Below are positions 34,211 to 46,813 of a stretch of 64,000 nucleotides of DNA, in pieces. The notes under the pieces were generated by a model that was not told the origin of the DNA, ran no database searches, and saw only the letters and a list, made by a program, of their open reading frames with translations. Every line of letters starts with the position of its first letter. The first letter of the stretch is position 1. The stretch is from Rhodamnia argentea (lineage: Eukaryota; Streptophyta; Magnoliopsida; Myrtales; Myrtaceae): NCBI RefSeq assembly GCF_020921035.1, contig NC_063150.1, forward strand, positions 4,278,001-4,342,000, written 5' to 3'. A program made the translations under genes and the position numbers.

Positions 34211-37200
34211 TTGTTGCTGTTCGCCGGACTTGGGGTCTCGTGCTTGCTCCTCTACGGCTCGGCCAACCCTTTTGCCGTGTTCTCCTTGCCCGCTTCCTCC
34301 CACCCTACCGGCGCCGGTCCCAAGGTTGGTAACTGATTCTTGTACAAGCAGTCCTCCTCCTCCTCCTGTCTTTGTCTCCGTCATGAATTTCGTGCGTCTC
34401 CGCCGCCACCGTTTAGGTAGTTTTCACGGGACAAAGCAAGTCCCAATCGTTCGATACACTCGATTCCGAACTACTTGAAACTATTACCGTTCACAGAAAT
34501 CAAGGATTGGGATGATTGAAACACACCCTGCTTGTTTGCCTCCTCTCTACACAAGCTTAATTGAAATAAAAACAAGAGTCTTTGCTCTTGTCCAAGTAGG
34601 GGAAATGAACTGTCTTTCTGCTATGATTCAGAGAAATATCTGCACAATTCTCCATAGACATTAAGCTTAGAATAGACCCTTTGACAGCTATGAAACGGGG
34701 GCTGAAAAAGTTGGGAGCTGTAACCCAGGCTCTGTTCTTCCATGGAAGCTTCCACCTCGCAGATAAAAAGTCAAGTCTCTTTAAAGGCAAAGTTGCAGGA
34801 GTCTTTCTCTCTCTTATCTTTTTCATCTTAGGGACATGTTAATGTCTTTTCTGTAATTTCCCAGAATGAGTAATTTAGGCAGGCTCGATGCTTAGGACAA
34901 CATTCATCAGATCAAACGAAAAGCTTCGAAGAAGAAAAGAAAACCACATGCTTTTCCAATCTGTCTTGATATCACCCCATCAAGAAAGTAATTGCCACGT
35001 AATCGAAATGCATGGCTGGGGGATTTTCACTTTTGAAACGTCAAATTTGGATTTTTTCTTTTTTTCTTTCAAGACCTTATAAGTCCACTTAAATCCTTGC
35101 TGAATGTGTGATTTCAGTCTTCACATGCATCATAGTCATTGGAAAATGTCAAAACCACGTCGTCCGTTCATTCTTCATATGCTAATTTTGTGGTGATGAT
35201 GCATCTGGTGTTTGCATCCGGTGTTTGCATTAAAAACCCATCTTTGATTAACTCTCTTTTAGCTAAAATCTTCTCCGCACATTCTACACCCACAAATTTT
35301 TTTTTTCCACATTTGCAATCTGTGCCCACCACAATGTCAAAATTGCGTTATTCCCCCTCCCCCTGAAAAAAACAGCGAAAATGTAGAAATAAGCACAATG
35401 CTTAGATTGATTTTTTGTCAGTAATTTGCCCAGAATAGCGCTGGCTTGACCAAAGTGCAAAATTGCTTTTGGCACTGTTGATTAGATGAGCTGATCCGGT
35501 AATAGACCCATGCAAGACTTTCTCTATAAAAAAAAAAAACGAAAACTTAATGATGAATTAAAGTCACAATATTCTAAGCCTAGCTTGGCCCACATAGTAG
35601 ATTCCACGTACATCCTTATTTATAAAATCAAGAAAAGCAAAAAGAAAAAAAAAAAAGAAAAAAAAAGGAAGAAGCTTCCGTCCAATTCAAGAGAAGACAA
35701 TGAAGAAAAGCATACGAAAATAAATCATACTAACATTCATGAAGTCCAAATTGTGGGGCGACGGCAACCGCAGGCCATTGGAAAAAAAACATATGTTCAT
35801 GACTACATCTTTGAATTAAATTGGAAAAAAGTTCGATAGATTGCTGGAAGTTTAAGCTGCCTCTCTGCCTATTTTTCGCCACCTAACCTTGGAAAAATAA
35901 TATCTGTCCTAATTTTTTTTGGTGGGAAAATTGACCATAGGTTGACGATGCAAATTTTTTTTTTATTCGCCAATTGAAAGTTTAATGGATGCATTATAAA
36001 GGGCACGTGGCCCACTTGTCTTCCAGTTCTGGTTAAAGTACGAAGGCACGTGAAGGCTCTCAATCCCATTGGTGGGTTTTAGCATATGATGGTCATTGGC
36101 CAATAGGGCATCCTTTTTGTATAAAAGAAGATCAAATATAATACTGACAATTAGACAAAAGAGAGAGAGAGAGAGAGAAATTAATTAAGGTTGTCTCATT
36201 CAATCGTTGTCCGACGTCATGAATCGGGCCGGAATATCCATTAAGAAAGAATAAATTATTCTTTTTATGCTAGTGTGAACCGGATCTTTCACCTCTAAGA
36301 TTAAAAAAAAAATAAATTAAAAAATGGAAAATTTCTAGCCCTTTCGTTTATTCTTGAGATCTTTGGATGCTTCCAACCATTATCTGACATCATAAGAATA
36401 ATTAACTTAATATTTGTGGTATTTTTGGATAATTAAATCTCTCCTTGCAGCAAACCCACGCCCACTTCCGAGTAAGATCATCAAGCGAAGTGATTTTAAT
36501 ACTTGATGATATCCGACATAAGTAGAGAGTAGTCGCGCTCGGCATGATTATTTATCTCACTCGGCTCGAGTTGATTGATGTGGAACATACAATTATTCGG
36601 ATTCACAATTGAACTTCTGAGGTTCTAAGATTATGAGAAGTAAGAGCTTCTGCAACAATTTTCAGGTTAATGGCAGCATCGACAACTTGGACAGAGTACT
36701 AAGGGAGGCGTCCATGGAGGACAAGACAGTGATAATTACGACCCTGAACGACGTGTGGATCGAGCCAGGCTCGATATTCGACATCTTCCTTGAGAGCTTC
36801 AAGATCGGGAATGGGACGCGCAAGCTCTTGGACCATCTCGTGATTGTCGCGCTCGACCACAAGGCCTACGTCCGATGCTTGAAGATGCATCCGCACTGCT
36901 ATGCCCTCGTGACCCAAGGCACCGACTTCTCCGGGGAAGCTGAGTTCATGTCTGCCGACTATCTGCAGATGATGTGGAGGAGGATCGATTTCCTCAGAGT
37001 GGTCCTTGAAAAGGGTTATAGCTTCATCTTCACGGTATCGACGAAAAATTCAAATTTAATTTTAATCAGGATTTATACGTTAGATCTACTCGTATTTAGT
37101 ATCCTTGGTCTTTCCTAGTTAGATGAGAGTGTTTTTGTCGTTGGTTTTGACAGGACACAGATATCATGTGGCTTCGAGATCCATTCCCAAGGTTCTATGC

Positions 37201-37768
37201 TGATGCGGATTTCCAAATCGCTTGCGATTACTTCGGTGGGAACCCGTCTGACAGAAACAATGCGCCGAACGGTGGGTTCACCTACGTGAAATCGAACAAC
37301 CAGACCATCAAGTTTTACAAATTCTGGTACCGCTCCAGGAAACAGTACCCCGGGAAACATGACCAGGACGTGCTGAACAAGATCAAGATGGACCCTGTCA
37401 TCGACGCCATTGGACTCCGGATGAAGTTTCTGGACACAGCATATTTCGGGGGATTCTGTCAGGTGAGCAGGGACTTGAATTTGGTCTGCACGATGCACGC
37501 CAACTGTTGCGTCGGCCTCGACAACAAGATTCACGATCTCGCGATTCTGCTCGATGATTGGAGGAAGTACATGAAGTCACTCCCTAATGCGAGAAATCGG
37601 TTCCCATCCTGGAGCGTTCCACAAGACTGCAGGTACGATCAAGCCACTAGTCGATTAGAAACATTCTGCAACTAAATGAAGTGATTCACGGCTGATGTAT
37701 TTCTGTTGGCATTACTATTCAGGGGGTCCCTCAAGCGGCCGCATCAACGTCACAAGCAGCACAGTTAA
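34016..37768 (+). CDS. Golgi-type nucleotide-diphospho-sugar transferase (At4g15970-like)
   Basis: Exons 34016-34324, 36666-37034, 37154-37632 and 37723-37768 join to 401 codons (400 aa). Topology is type II: a Ser/Gly-rich cytosolic tail, one membrane span near residues 63-82 (ILLLFAGLGVSCLLLYG), then a lumenal catalytic domain. The domain carries VIITTLNDVW, HCYALVTQGTDFSGEAEF, MWRRIDFLRVVLEKGY, the metal/UDP-binding DTDIMWLRDPFPRF (DxD at 227-229), PNGGFTYVKSN, HDQDVLN and CTMHANCCVGLD. This fits the plant nucleotide-diphospho-sugar transferase family (DUF, PF03407 type), related to RRA and XEG113 arabinosyltransferases. Donor and acceptor sugars are unknown. Intron 1 is unusually long (2.34 kb). 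The promoter and exon 1 lie in the duplicated block. Confidence 0.9.
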
Positions 37769-39173
37769 CACAGGGAGTCACTGCATTTTGGATATGCACA
37801 TTCTAGGATCCTTACTTTTCTTTCCATTTTTTTTTATTGCTTTAGGAGTTGTCGTATATTTTCAGGTTCGCGTGTTCAATTCCATGTTGAATTCAATCTT
37901 ATCTGTTGTTTGGGGAAATTGAAAGAAGTATTTGTTGCAGCCCATCTTGCTTGTTGTGTATACGAAGCAAAGTGATGCGCCTAATCATTTTCCGCGCAGC
38001 AAAGCCTCTCTATTGACATTCTTAGAAGGTAAATGACTCCAGGAAAGAGCTGAGAATATCCGTAATGAAGCATGAAAATGCTTCATGATACGTTATGCAA
38101 GGAGATCCGACAAAAGAAACTTGGTCATTTTCAAAACACTGTTCTTCTCGGGTTTCGCACAATCAATGCATTGGAAAGTATGATTACCCAATGTCCCAGG
38201 GCACTCGACAACAAAAAAACAATCTTGATTGCCATCGCCGAAGGAAGTAGACACCGCAACACTGCCCGTCCAATTTTAAGTTCACTGATTTTGTCAGTTG
38301 CTTGGAGTGGAACCAATGACTCTTTTGAATCATCTGATATAGCACCATATAGCAGTAAGAAGCCTAAATAGAGTTTTAAGAGATCAGTTTTTCATTCTTT
38401 CAACAGATAAAAGTTTTAAGAGTAACTGGTTGCACACATAACGGCACAAAGCACAGATTTCCCCTTACTCTCAAAATCTGAGAAAAACCTGCACAGTTGC
38501 TGGTGCAAGAATGCGGTCTTCACTGATAGTTTAAAGCAATTCAATATAGCTGTTACGTTCTCAGGTTGGGAGAGCACCAGGACATCATTTTCACCCTTTC
38601 AACCCAACTTATTAACAGTTTCCTGCACGGACATAAAGCCAAACACAATAACGTTATTTGCCACAACTGACACAGGAGAGTAACAAAAGCTGATCTTTCA
38701 AAGCAATGGCAGAGCAGATTCAAAGAGATGTGTTCCTTGGGCATTCAAGTCCAATGAAATTAAGGTCAATGCCAATGACTGACCTTAGAAGGTCGAATGG
38801 TTCTTCACCGTGAATTTGTTATGTGTAAAATCATCCACGATGAGGACAATACACAGTCCATGACCTTGTAAATTGATTTGGATAATGTTAATTCCAAAAA
38901 ACAAGGCAGGGTGCCTTCAACGTAAAAAAATGAGCTATCAATATAAACAACTACAATGTGTCCAAAAATAGGGGGAAAAGTGGCTCACATGGAACCTCGG
39001 AAAAGTTGTTGGATAATCTACATCATCTTGCTAGTACCAACCAACTGTAGCATAAGTGCTGCAAGATCATGATCCTCCAATACTCAACCCTTTGAGCAGA
39101 AACAAGACAGAACCAGAAATATGCCGCACTCAAAAGGTTTTCCACAGAATAACCTCACGTGAAGCTTAAAGTA
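37769..39173. other. Intergenic region between glycosyltransferase and STR8 (convergent)
   Basis: Should contain both 3' UTRs. On the minus strand a 60-odd-codon frame at about 38280-38093 (including VAVSTSFGDGNQDCFF and HTFQCIDCAKPEKN) has protein-like composition with paired cysteines. It is cut off upstream by a stop and belongs to no family I recognise; it could be a gene relic. Nothing else is supported. Confidence 0.4.
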
Positions 39174-42100
39174 TCAACTTGGTTGTATCTTCATATCTCT
39201 ATAAAGATGCCATTTTTTGTATCTCTGGTGGCCAGGTAAAATAGGTCTAAGTCGAGGAGCAAGCATACAAGTCGAACAGCAACATCCTCTGAAACTGCTT
39301 ACACATTCTGGACAGCATCTGAAATTTTATGAAAGAACAATGTGAAAAGCATTTATCAAGAGTTCAGATCGCCAGATTCAGCCTAGCTGACAATCAACAT
39401 ATGATATCGCATTTTAAAAAAAAAATATTGTGCAACATAGTGATGTTTTGTTGATCTCTCATTTTATCATCAAACAATCTAGTTTTAGACTATATTGCAC
39501 TTTAAATATTACTTACCCAGTCACTTGAGTTTAACTCTCCCGAGAAATTAATTCATGCACTACTGTGGACTAAAAGTTAGAGTCATTAGATGCCAAGACA
39601 AATGGTAACCAATCTGTAATTCTGTCAAGAGACCCAAAGCTCCAACTCAGCCAACTTAATTCCCACTCCGACTCAACTTGAAACACACCTATTTGAAGGC
39701 ATATCTAGCAAAAGAACCAGGCATAAGCACGGAATAGCGATGGTGGTCACAATTAAGGCCTAGTCAAAAGGAAATAAGACCAACAGTTTGTCTCACAAAG
39801 GTTAATGAACAAGCACAACAAAGCTTCAGGCGCAATAACTTTTAAGGAGAAATCACTTCCTGTCAACTAGTATTATTTCCAGCAAAATATCAGATATCTG
39901 TAAGAAATTTATGGACCATCCATAACCTGACCAACAAGCACTGAGAGCAATAATGCGGCAGATTTAATTTCGGAAGGAAAGGAGAGACAATTAGTACTCA
40001 CAGAAAAAGCAGGTTACAATCAAGATTTGCACAATTCCGATGTCTCAACACTTGGACTACTGAACTGCACAGATAGCATTTTGCGAACTTTTCTTTCTTA
40101 AAAGCATGCTGCGGGTCACATGTCTGTGTTGCAGATTTAGGGTTGTAGGCAGAAGGAGGTAGAGAGAGACGCGAGTCGAACACAAACAAGTTGCCAACCC
40201 ATTCCACGGGACCTTCGTTCTCAAGATAGTGAGAGACGCCTCCCCTTAAGGTGTACAAATTCTTAAAGCCCTTTTGTCTGCACCGTGAACAAGAAAATTA
40301 ATCTTTTGCAGGCAGTCGTAGAGTGTGTGACTGCATGTGTGAGCTCCACACCTAGTCCACATGTAAGGTCGATGTTTTGGGAAAACAAGTCAGATTCGTG
40401 AGCCAGGATAATCTATGCAGGACATCATTCAATATAGCATGGGACTTCCAACAACTCAGGGTAACCCGATTAGAGTTCCTAAATCATTATGCGATTGAAC
40501 TTATGAAGTGGCATAGTAATTTAGACAAGACATATTCCAAGACATGGAAGTCTTGACTTATGCAAAAATAGTTCAATGTTGTTCAGCTGCTTTCTGCATT
40601 TGGTTGACCAAGCGTAAATGACGTATTCGATAGTTTCCTGACCTTCAATATAACTAAGCCAAAGTACATTTGGATTCCCAACTGCTCATATTGCCAATTT
40701 TCATCAGAAGTTGTTAGCAGAAATTAAGTACCCAATTCCAACTTAGATGACCAATGCTATGTATCAAAAACCATGTATTAAGAGGAATCCACTATGGCAC
40801 AGGACTAAACGAGCTGTGTTTTTTTGGGGGGGTGGGGTGTGGAAACAAATATGTCATAACAAGAAAGCTTAGAAGGAGCATTTAATACCTTAGAATGGTA
40901 GAATACACATCACAGCGGATACCACCAGTACAGTACATAAGTACATCTGTTTTCTCTTTATCAACATCTGCTAAGGGATCTGAATCGTTGATCTGCATGT
41001 AAGAGAATAAACAAATGAAATAACTGAATTTACCTATTTGCCTGAAAGACAATTGACTTTGACATGTAAGTGCTAGATGAGCCCGTTTCTTTGTCTCATC
41101 TTGTGTTCAAAATAACCAGACACTTCAGACAAACCCTCCATCCAAATGAGCAAACATCAAGAAATTCTATTGGTAGTATCCACATAAACATGCCTCTTCA
41201 TACAAATCATGATGCGGTTATGCAAAATTACGTGTTACAGGCCCATATCGGCATAGCCCAATTAGCCAGCAAAAATGCTAGGGCTGACAATTGGTCTCAA
41301 CTTATCGTGGCTGTGTTTCTCAATTGTATCGATTGGTATTTAAACTTTACTTATTAGAACGAGGGGTCAATCTTTGCTTATATTTCCTCAGATCTGGACA
41401 CTTTCCGTGTCCCTACTTTGATCATGTCTCATTTGGGTCATGTTATCAGGTTATGCCAAACCTGGCCAGCTCTAACCGATGCACCTGCATACATGCACAC
41501 GTGCTTGAAAAGCCTAGGTGTCAAAATCAGGTGGTGGCATGACTACAACAAAGGCCTATAGATAGATATCAACACTGGATTTGATACATGTTTCGTCTCT
41601 TCTGATATAAAATTATAGCGGCTTGGATATGCCCCTCTACTCTATCCAACAGTGGAAAGTGATAACCATCAAATAATAACATATAGATATTGAGAAATAC
41701 TGTCAAAAGATCGAAATCTATTGATCGTTTTTGCCTAATTTCAGAAACCATGTCTAATACTGTGACTGATATGGTAACACTGCCTTTTCAGATCATCCAT
41801 AGAACATCTTTCCATGACAGCAAGTCTAGCAAATTCAAATAATGCTAAACGGCGATGAAATGTTCAGTAAATGTGACACAAATCTACAAAAATAGAGTAA
41901 GCTTCAAGGGTGAATGTCAACTCTTTTTTTGGATTCAACCATACCTCCGTCTCAGATAGACCAAATGAAGTGCTCCTAAAACAGTCCACTTCAGGACGCC
42001 TAGCCCCACGAAAATGGCCAATGTCCCACTCATAGCCTGCTTAGAAATGTAGGCAGGATGTCATTGCTCTGAAGTACAAGACCAACAAAAACCACAAACA

Positions 42101-43975
42101 CAGGCATGCCATAAATAATGACCAAATATAGTTTTCATGATTAGTCAGGAGGTCACTTGAACCATTGGGTTGCTCTGTTTCCCCACCCTTTCCTTATTTC
42201 TTATGGTTCTTTTGAGCTAACCAGCAACACCAATTATGATTGAGCTTGATTAGTAATAAGAATAAAGTTTTTTTTGGTCGAAGATAAGAATAAAGTTGAT
42301 TCGGCATTAATTCATGCCACTCAATCCACTCAAATTTAACACAAAAGCAGGTACCATTTCTTAGATCCAATATAATGCAGTCTGATTCCATACTCCCACT
42401 GGATGCATCACAGCTTCTACTTAGCCCTTCAACTCGTTCCTTCCATTCAGATGGTACTAAAGGTGTTGCTCTCATGGAAGGGTCAAGCAAAGGAAGATGA
42501 GCAATACCTCCGTCAACCTAGTAAGAAAATAGCGTAAACAGATTAATCTCTCCATTAAAGCAGGTACATGCAAATGCAACAATAAATTTGAAAATCTTCA
42601 AACAAAGAGAAAAAAGACAAAAAGCTTACTCACATAGATAAAGCAGAAGAGATAGAAAAGGTGCAGAGAAACAGCTCACCTGTACCAAGGGCTTAAACTG
42701 CACTTTCAATTTCGGGAATGCATGCCTACTAAGAGCAGGAGAGATCTGAATCAGTATATCAGAGAATCTGTCATCTTCTCTCAACCATTTGAAATATGAG
42801 CGAGCATCTGCAAGTGGCCCACTATACTGCACGACGGTGAAGCATAACGGAGAACTGAATAAGAAATAAGAATTATAAACAATTATTCTGCTTAATATGG
42901 TGAGTAGGCACTTGTACTCCACAGAGACTAGTTTACTTCAGCACTAATTTGTACCATGCCTTTATTCACAGAAGAAAAAGGCTTACACTCATAGACGAAC
43001 TATTTCCACTTATCATCAGTTCATACCTTACGGTAATGGATGTACATGGAAGAATCCTCACATGTCGCTCTTGATCGGAAAAAAGAAAAGGGAATTGAAA
43101 GGTACATCCAACCATAAGAGTTCTTGGCATACAGTGGCTACAAATCTGAGATACAATACAGCTTTGTCTGATTGTCAATAGACTCAGAGATGGCGGATCA
43201 CCAAGAGACCACGACAACCAGACTGATGAGTTCCGACATTCAATTACAACTTTCGTTGCATGATCATCTTGCACGTATAGGCCGTCACCATTGGGTGACA
43301 GACTTCTAATGAGCTCTCAAATGGAACACTAGACTAAAATCCGTGCTACTTAGAGAAGCAAAGAGGCTACGAAAACAAAAATTTAAACCCAATGGACCAA
43401 ACTGAAAGATTACCTGCGCATTAATCCCTTGCTCATTGAGATATATCCGACCGTGTATATCAAGATCCTACACATCGCGACATCGGAGTAAGAACCTGAT
43501 TCATTGCACTGTTGCAACTTGAAACTACCTATCGCAGAATTTTGTTAATCAATCATCAAGCGCAAACACTCCAGCGTCCGTGAACCAGAAGCGTTACCGT
43601 CAAGAACGCGAGGTGCTTCGCGACCTCCTCTTCCGGATTATCAACGCACACGAAGCGATAGAGATTCACGACCACGAAATCTCTTCCGGAGACTTGCCAT
43701 AAACTCGCACTACCTCCAGAAGAAATAGCAGCACAGCCGCGCATCGCGCTCGAACCGCCATTCTTTCGCCGCCCGAGCGGCGAGACGGCAAGCGAAGCTC
43801 TTCCATGGCCGGCCAAAGTCGAGCACGAGAGAATCCGCGGTCTCCTGTAATGGAAGATGGACTTGTCGACACCATTCTCGCCGTCGATGGAGGTGCTAAG
43901 TCTCGGGAGGTGAACGAATGTAGGAGCAACCACGACGTCGCAGAGAAGTACCGCCAATGAACCAGTGAGACTCAT
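39174..43975 (-). CDS. STR8: Rhodanese-like/TrhO-family protein, STR8-like, chloroplast
   Basis: Eight exons (43975-43598, 43467-43414, 42826-42680, 42517-42355, 42036-41945, 40992-40889, 40277-40002, 39318-39174) give 453 codons (452 aa). After a plastid-type N-terminus comes the UPF0176/TrhO N-domain: VVVNLYRFVCVDNPEEEVAK, IYLNEQGINAQYSGP, DDRFSDILIQISP. A rhodanese domain follows (NGYEWDIGHFRGARRPEVDC) with the active-site loop CTGGIRC (Cys299), then GGVSHYLENEGPVEWVGNLF. The C-terminus is Cys-rich (CYLCSS, NCANLDCN, CCPEC, CCCSTC) and probably binds zinc. Bacterial TrhO hydroxylates tRNA uridine 34, and a plastid tRNA role is an inference. Arabidopsis STR8 (rhodanese-like protein 8) has the same layout. 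The gene is divergent from BTF3. Confidence 0.93.
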
Positions 43976-44440
43976 GCTTTATCTCATCATCAGTCTCTGC
44001 GAAGAAGATGATGTGCTTCTCTTCATCGACGCGCTCTCGCGGTACGTTGGTGGCAGGTGAGCCGTGGGTCGGATCAGGGGAAATTGGGTTGGATCCATCC
44101 GGATGGACGAATTAATTTTCCGGCCCAGACAACACTTTTGGGCCGAAACGGGGCCGGCCTGTCCATGACCCATGTTGTTTCACCAGGTACGGCAATATTT
44201 GCTCCCACCCGGAGAGCCGCAGGCCATGATCTGGACACGTGTCACGTCAAGCCTTGTCTGCCGTGTGATGACAGTCAGCTGATTATCAAGCATCGTCCTT
44301 TGGAAACCTCATAGAGAGTGAGCGGGCTATAATTTTGCGGGCGCCGTCTGCTACTGAGAGGGGGCTCTATTATCTTCTTCTGCTCCTACTAAAACCCTTT
44401 CACGCAACAAAGTCGATTCGAGGTCAGGAGTCAAGTAAAG
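43976..44440. promoter_or_regulatory. Shared promoter region of STR8 and BTF3
   Basis: The two genes are head to head. The interval has GGCCC-type elements (CCGGCCCAGAC at about 44121, GGGCCGAAACGGGGCCGG at about 44140). A 10-bp palindromic G-box/ABRE, GACACGTGTC, lies at 44234-44243, followed at once by ACGTCA, a bZIP half-site. No convincing TATA box is seen. BTF3 transcription probably starts near 44350-44400. A leader exon likely ends at about 44440 (AAAG then GTACGA) and is spliced to the CAG at 45446-45448. Confidence 0.55.
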
Positions 44441-45448
44441 GTACGACCATGCCCGATATCGCACTCTTCTGATCTCACTTCGTGCTCGATAGTTTCTTCA
44501 TTTCTCGTGGTTCGGAAGTGAGATTTAGGGTTTAAGGCTGCAGTGGAGTTGTCGATTTTCAATTTTTCAATCTTACCGAATGCTTTCGATTCGATGTGGA
44601 TGGCTGGTTTTATGGGGATTTACTTGGTTGAAGTGTTGCTTTTGATGTTGCGTTTGTTGCTTGATGTTGTAGCATTTGAGTCGCGGTTCTTTTGCATTGC
44701 TGTCGTGGAGTATAATTGGTTTGCTTTTGTGCTTGCGGTTCTTTGTCGCTTGATATGTTTCCTCGGACCATTTTTGGTTCTATTGATGTTTCTCAATCTT
44801 GTCATCTTTATGTCTTAGCTATTGTGTCATGGAGAGGGAGAGATGCTGGAAAATGGGTTCCCTCCGATGTTGCTGCGCGAATCTGGTTTATCTAGGGACA
44901 GTTTAACTAATCGATTTGCTGAAGAAGTAGCTAGGTTTTTTAGTGTCTTCCAGTCAATAGCCGAGCTCATCTTTTCCTCACAAGATTTGAGCTGACATTC
45001 TCGAACATGTGAACTTTGTGCTTTATCTGTTGCTAGATATAGTTTTCTGTTAAGGGTTTTCTTAGGCACATACCCCCAAATAGAGAAAATGAATACTGTT
45101 CACAATAGCAGGTTCCAAACAATAATTCCTTACTTTGGAATTGATTTAACCTACCAAAGTTCTTATTGTACTTATTTGCATGCATTCATGATTAATCCTT
45201 CACTTATATTTGGCAATATAGATTTTAGTAAAGGGCATAGAGGCTGTGCTATCTGATCTGTATCAAAAAGCAGATAAAAAAATTATAGGCCCGATATAGG
45301 AAGTAGGCAGGTGTGACACTTGGTAATTCTGTGAAAGCTAGCAGCTTTGTAACGAGTTTCAAAGTGAATGTTTATGCTCGAGTTGTACTTCTAAGTTCTG
45401 TTGCCTGCGGTGCTGCAGCATAGTTACACTCGACACTTTTTTACACAG
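44441..45448 (+). other. Leader (5' UTR) intron of BTF3
   Basis: Roughly 1 kb of T-rich sequence ends in TTTTTTACACAG immediately before the BTF3 ATG, so the coding region starts exactly at an exon boundary. The donor is inferred as GTACGA at 44441. The open frame at 44543-44818 (rich in Leu, Phe and Val) is a low-complexity product of T-rich intron sequence. Confidence 0.6.
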
Positions 45449-46813
45449 ATGAACGTAGAGAAGCTTATGAAGATGGCTGGTTCAGTCCGCACTGGTGGAA
45501 AGGGCACCATGAGAAGGTATGAAATTTGTTCTAGTTTGATATCTGTGGCCTGTGAATACAAGCAGAACTACAAGTTTCGATTCATGGATTATTTTGACTG
45601 ATAAAATATAGGCCTGTGAATGTTGCTTCACTTGTCCGGGCCATATTTTGTATGATCTCAAAATTAAACATCAAAGAGATGAGTCATTGATAATTGAGTA
45701 CGATATTGATGGTGCTTTGTGTGGGCTGAGGTGCATATCTCGTGGCTTTGCATTGTTCGTATTAAAATTATAAAAAAACAAAACTGTGTTTCCTCATTAA
45801 TTGGGACCGCTTGCTTTCTTTCTTGTATGTTCAAGGCTGAGAGATTAACTGATTATATATGATTCTACTTTCTGTGTTTGCCCCTGGTTGGGCCTGCAAA
45901 TTGTTGTTTCCTGCTACATGCAATTTTAAATTTCTTTGGATACTGTTGCAGAAAGAAGAAGGCTGTGCACAAGACAACTACCACGGATGACAAAAGGCTC
46001 CAAAGCACCCTGAAAAGAATTGGAGTTAATGCTATTCCTGCAATTGAGGAAGTCAACATTTTCAAGGATGATGTCGTCATCCAGTTCCTAAATCCCAAAG
46101 GTTAACCTACTTTCTAATAGCAATGCCTTGCGTATTGCTTTGTTGCATTCAGTGATGGTAATATTGTTTCTGTTTGTGCACCAGTTCAAGCCTCTATTGC
46201 AGCCAATACATGGGTCGTTAGCGGTTCTCCTCAGACCAAGAGTATGTATCGATTTTTTTGTTCATGAACAATTTGTTTGTTCCTGGTGACATTGTCTTGA
46301 GCTTCATGTTCTGTGTGTCTAATATATATATATATAATTCCATCTACTGGGAGTAAAACATCTAGGGCTAACCCTACTCATTTAATGCTTTTGGGTAATC
46401 TCACTTGTCTAAGTTTATCATCGAGGCCTGGAGAATTCTAGGATATTTTGGTGGGGTACTTTGCATGGAGGTGTGCAATTGTGCTTCCGTGCCTGGTGCT
46501 TGATATTTTTGTCTGCAGAATTATGTGCATGGGCACACGGGCATCTTTAAACTTTTCAACTCCTAATCACATGAATTCTTTTATCATCCTCCTTCCAGAA
46601 CTGCAAGACATTCTCCCAGGAATAATCAACCAATTAGGGCCTGATAACTTGGACAACCTAAGGAAGCTGGCCGAGCAGTTCCAGAAGCAGTCACCTGGTG
46701 CAGCTGCCGCCACGGGTGCAACTGCAACACAGGATGATGATGATGATGAGGTCCCTGAACTTGTTCCCGGGGAGACTTTTGAGGCTGCTGCGGATGAGGG
46801 ACACAAATCTTAA
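45449..46813 (+). CDS. BTF3: BTF3 / nascent polypeptide-associated complex beta subunit
   Basis: Exons 45449-45516, 45952-46100, 46185-46241 and 46599-46813 give 163 codons (162 aa), the usual size. The N-terminus [20 protein letters not shown] followed by [10 protein letters not shown] is the ribosome-binding basic motif. The NAC domain follows: [60 protein letters not shown]. The tail contains [21 protein letters not shown], an Ala-rich linker and an acidic run (a (GAT)n microsatellite at about 46733-46749). With the alpha subunit it forms NAC at the ribosome exit tunnel, shielding nascent chains. It is a highly expressed housekeeping gene. Confidence 0.97.

Noticed and set aside
44543-44818. 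91-aa hydrophobic ORF in the BTF3 leader intron
   Set aside because: It arises from T-rich intron sequence and lies between the inferred leader donor and the acceptor immediately before the BTF3 ATG.
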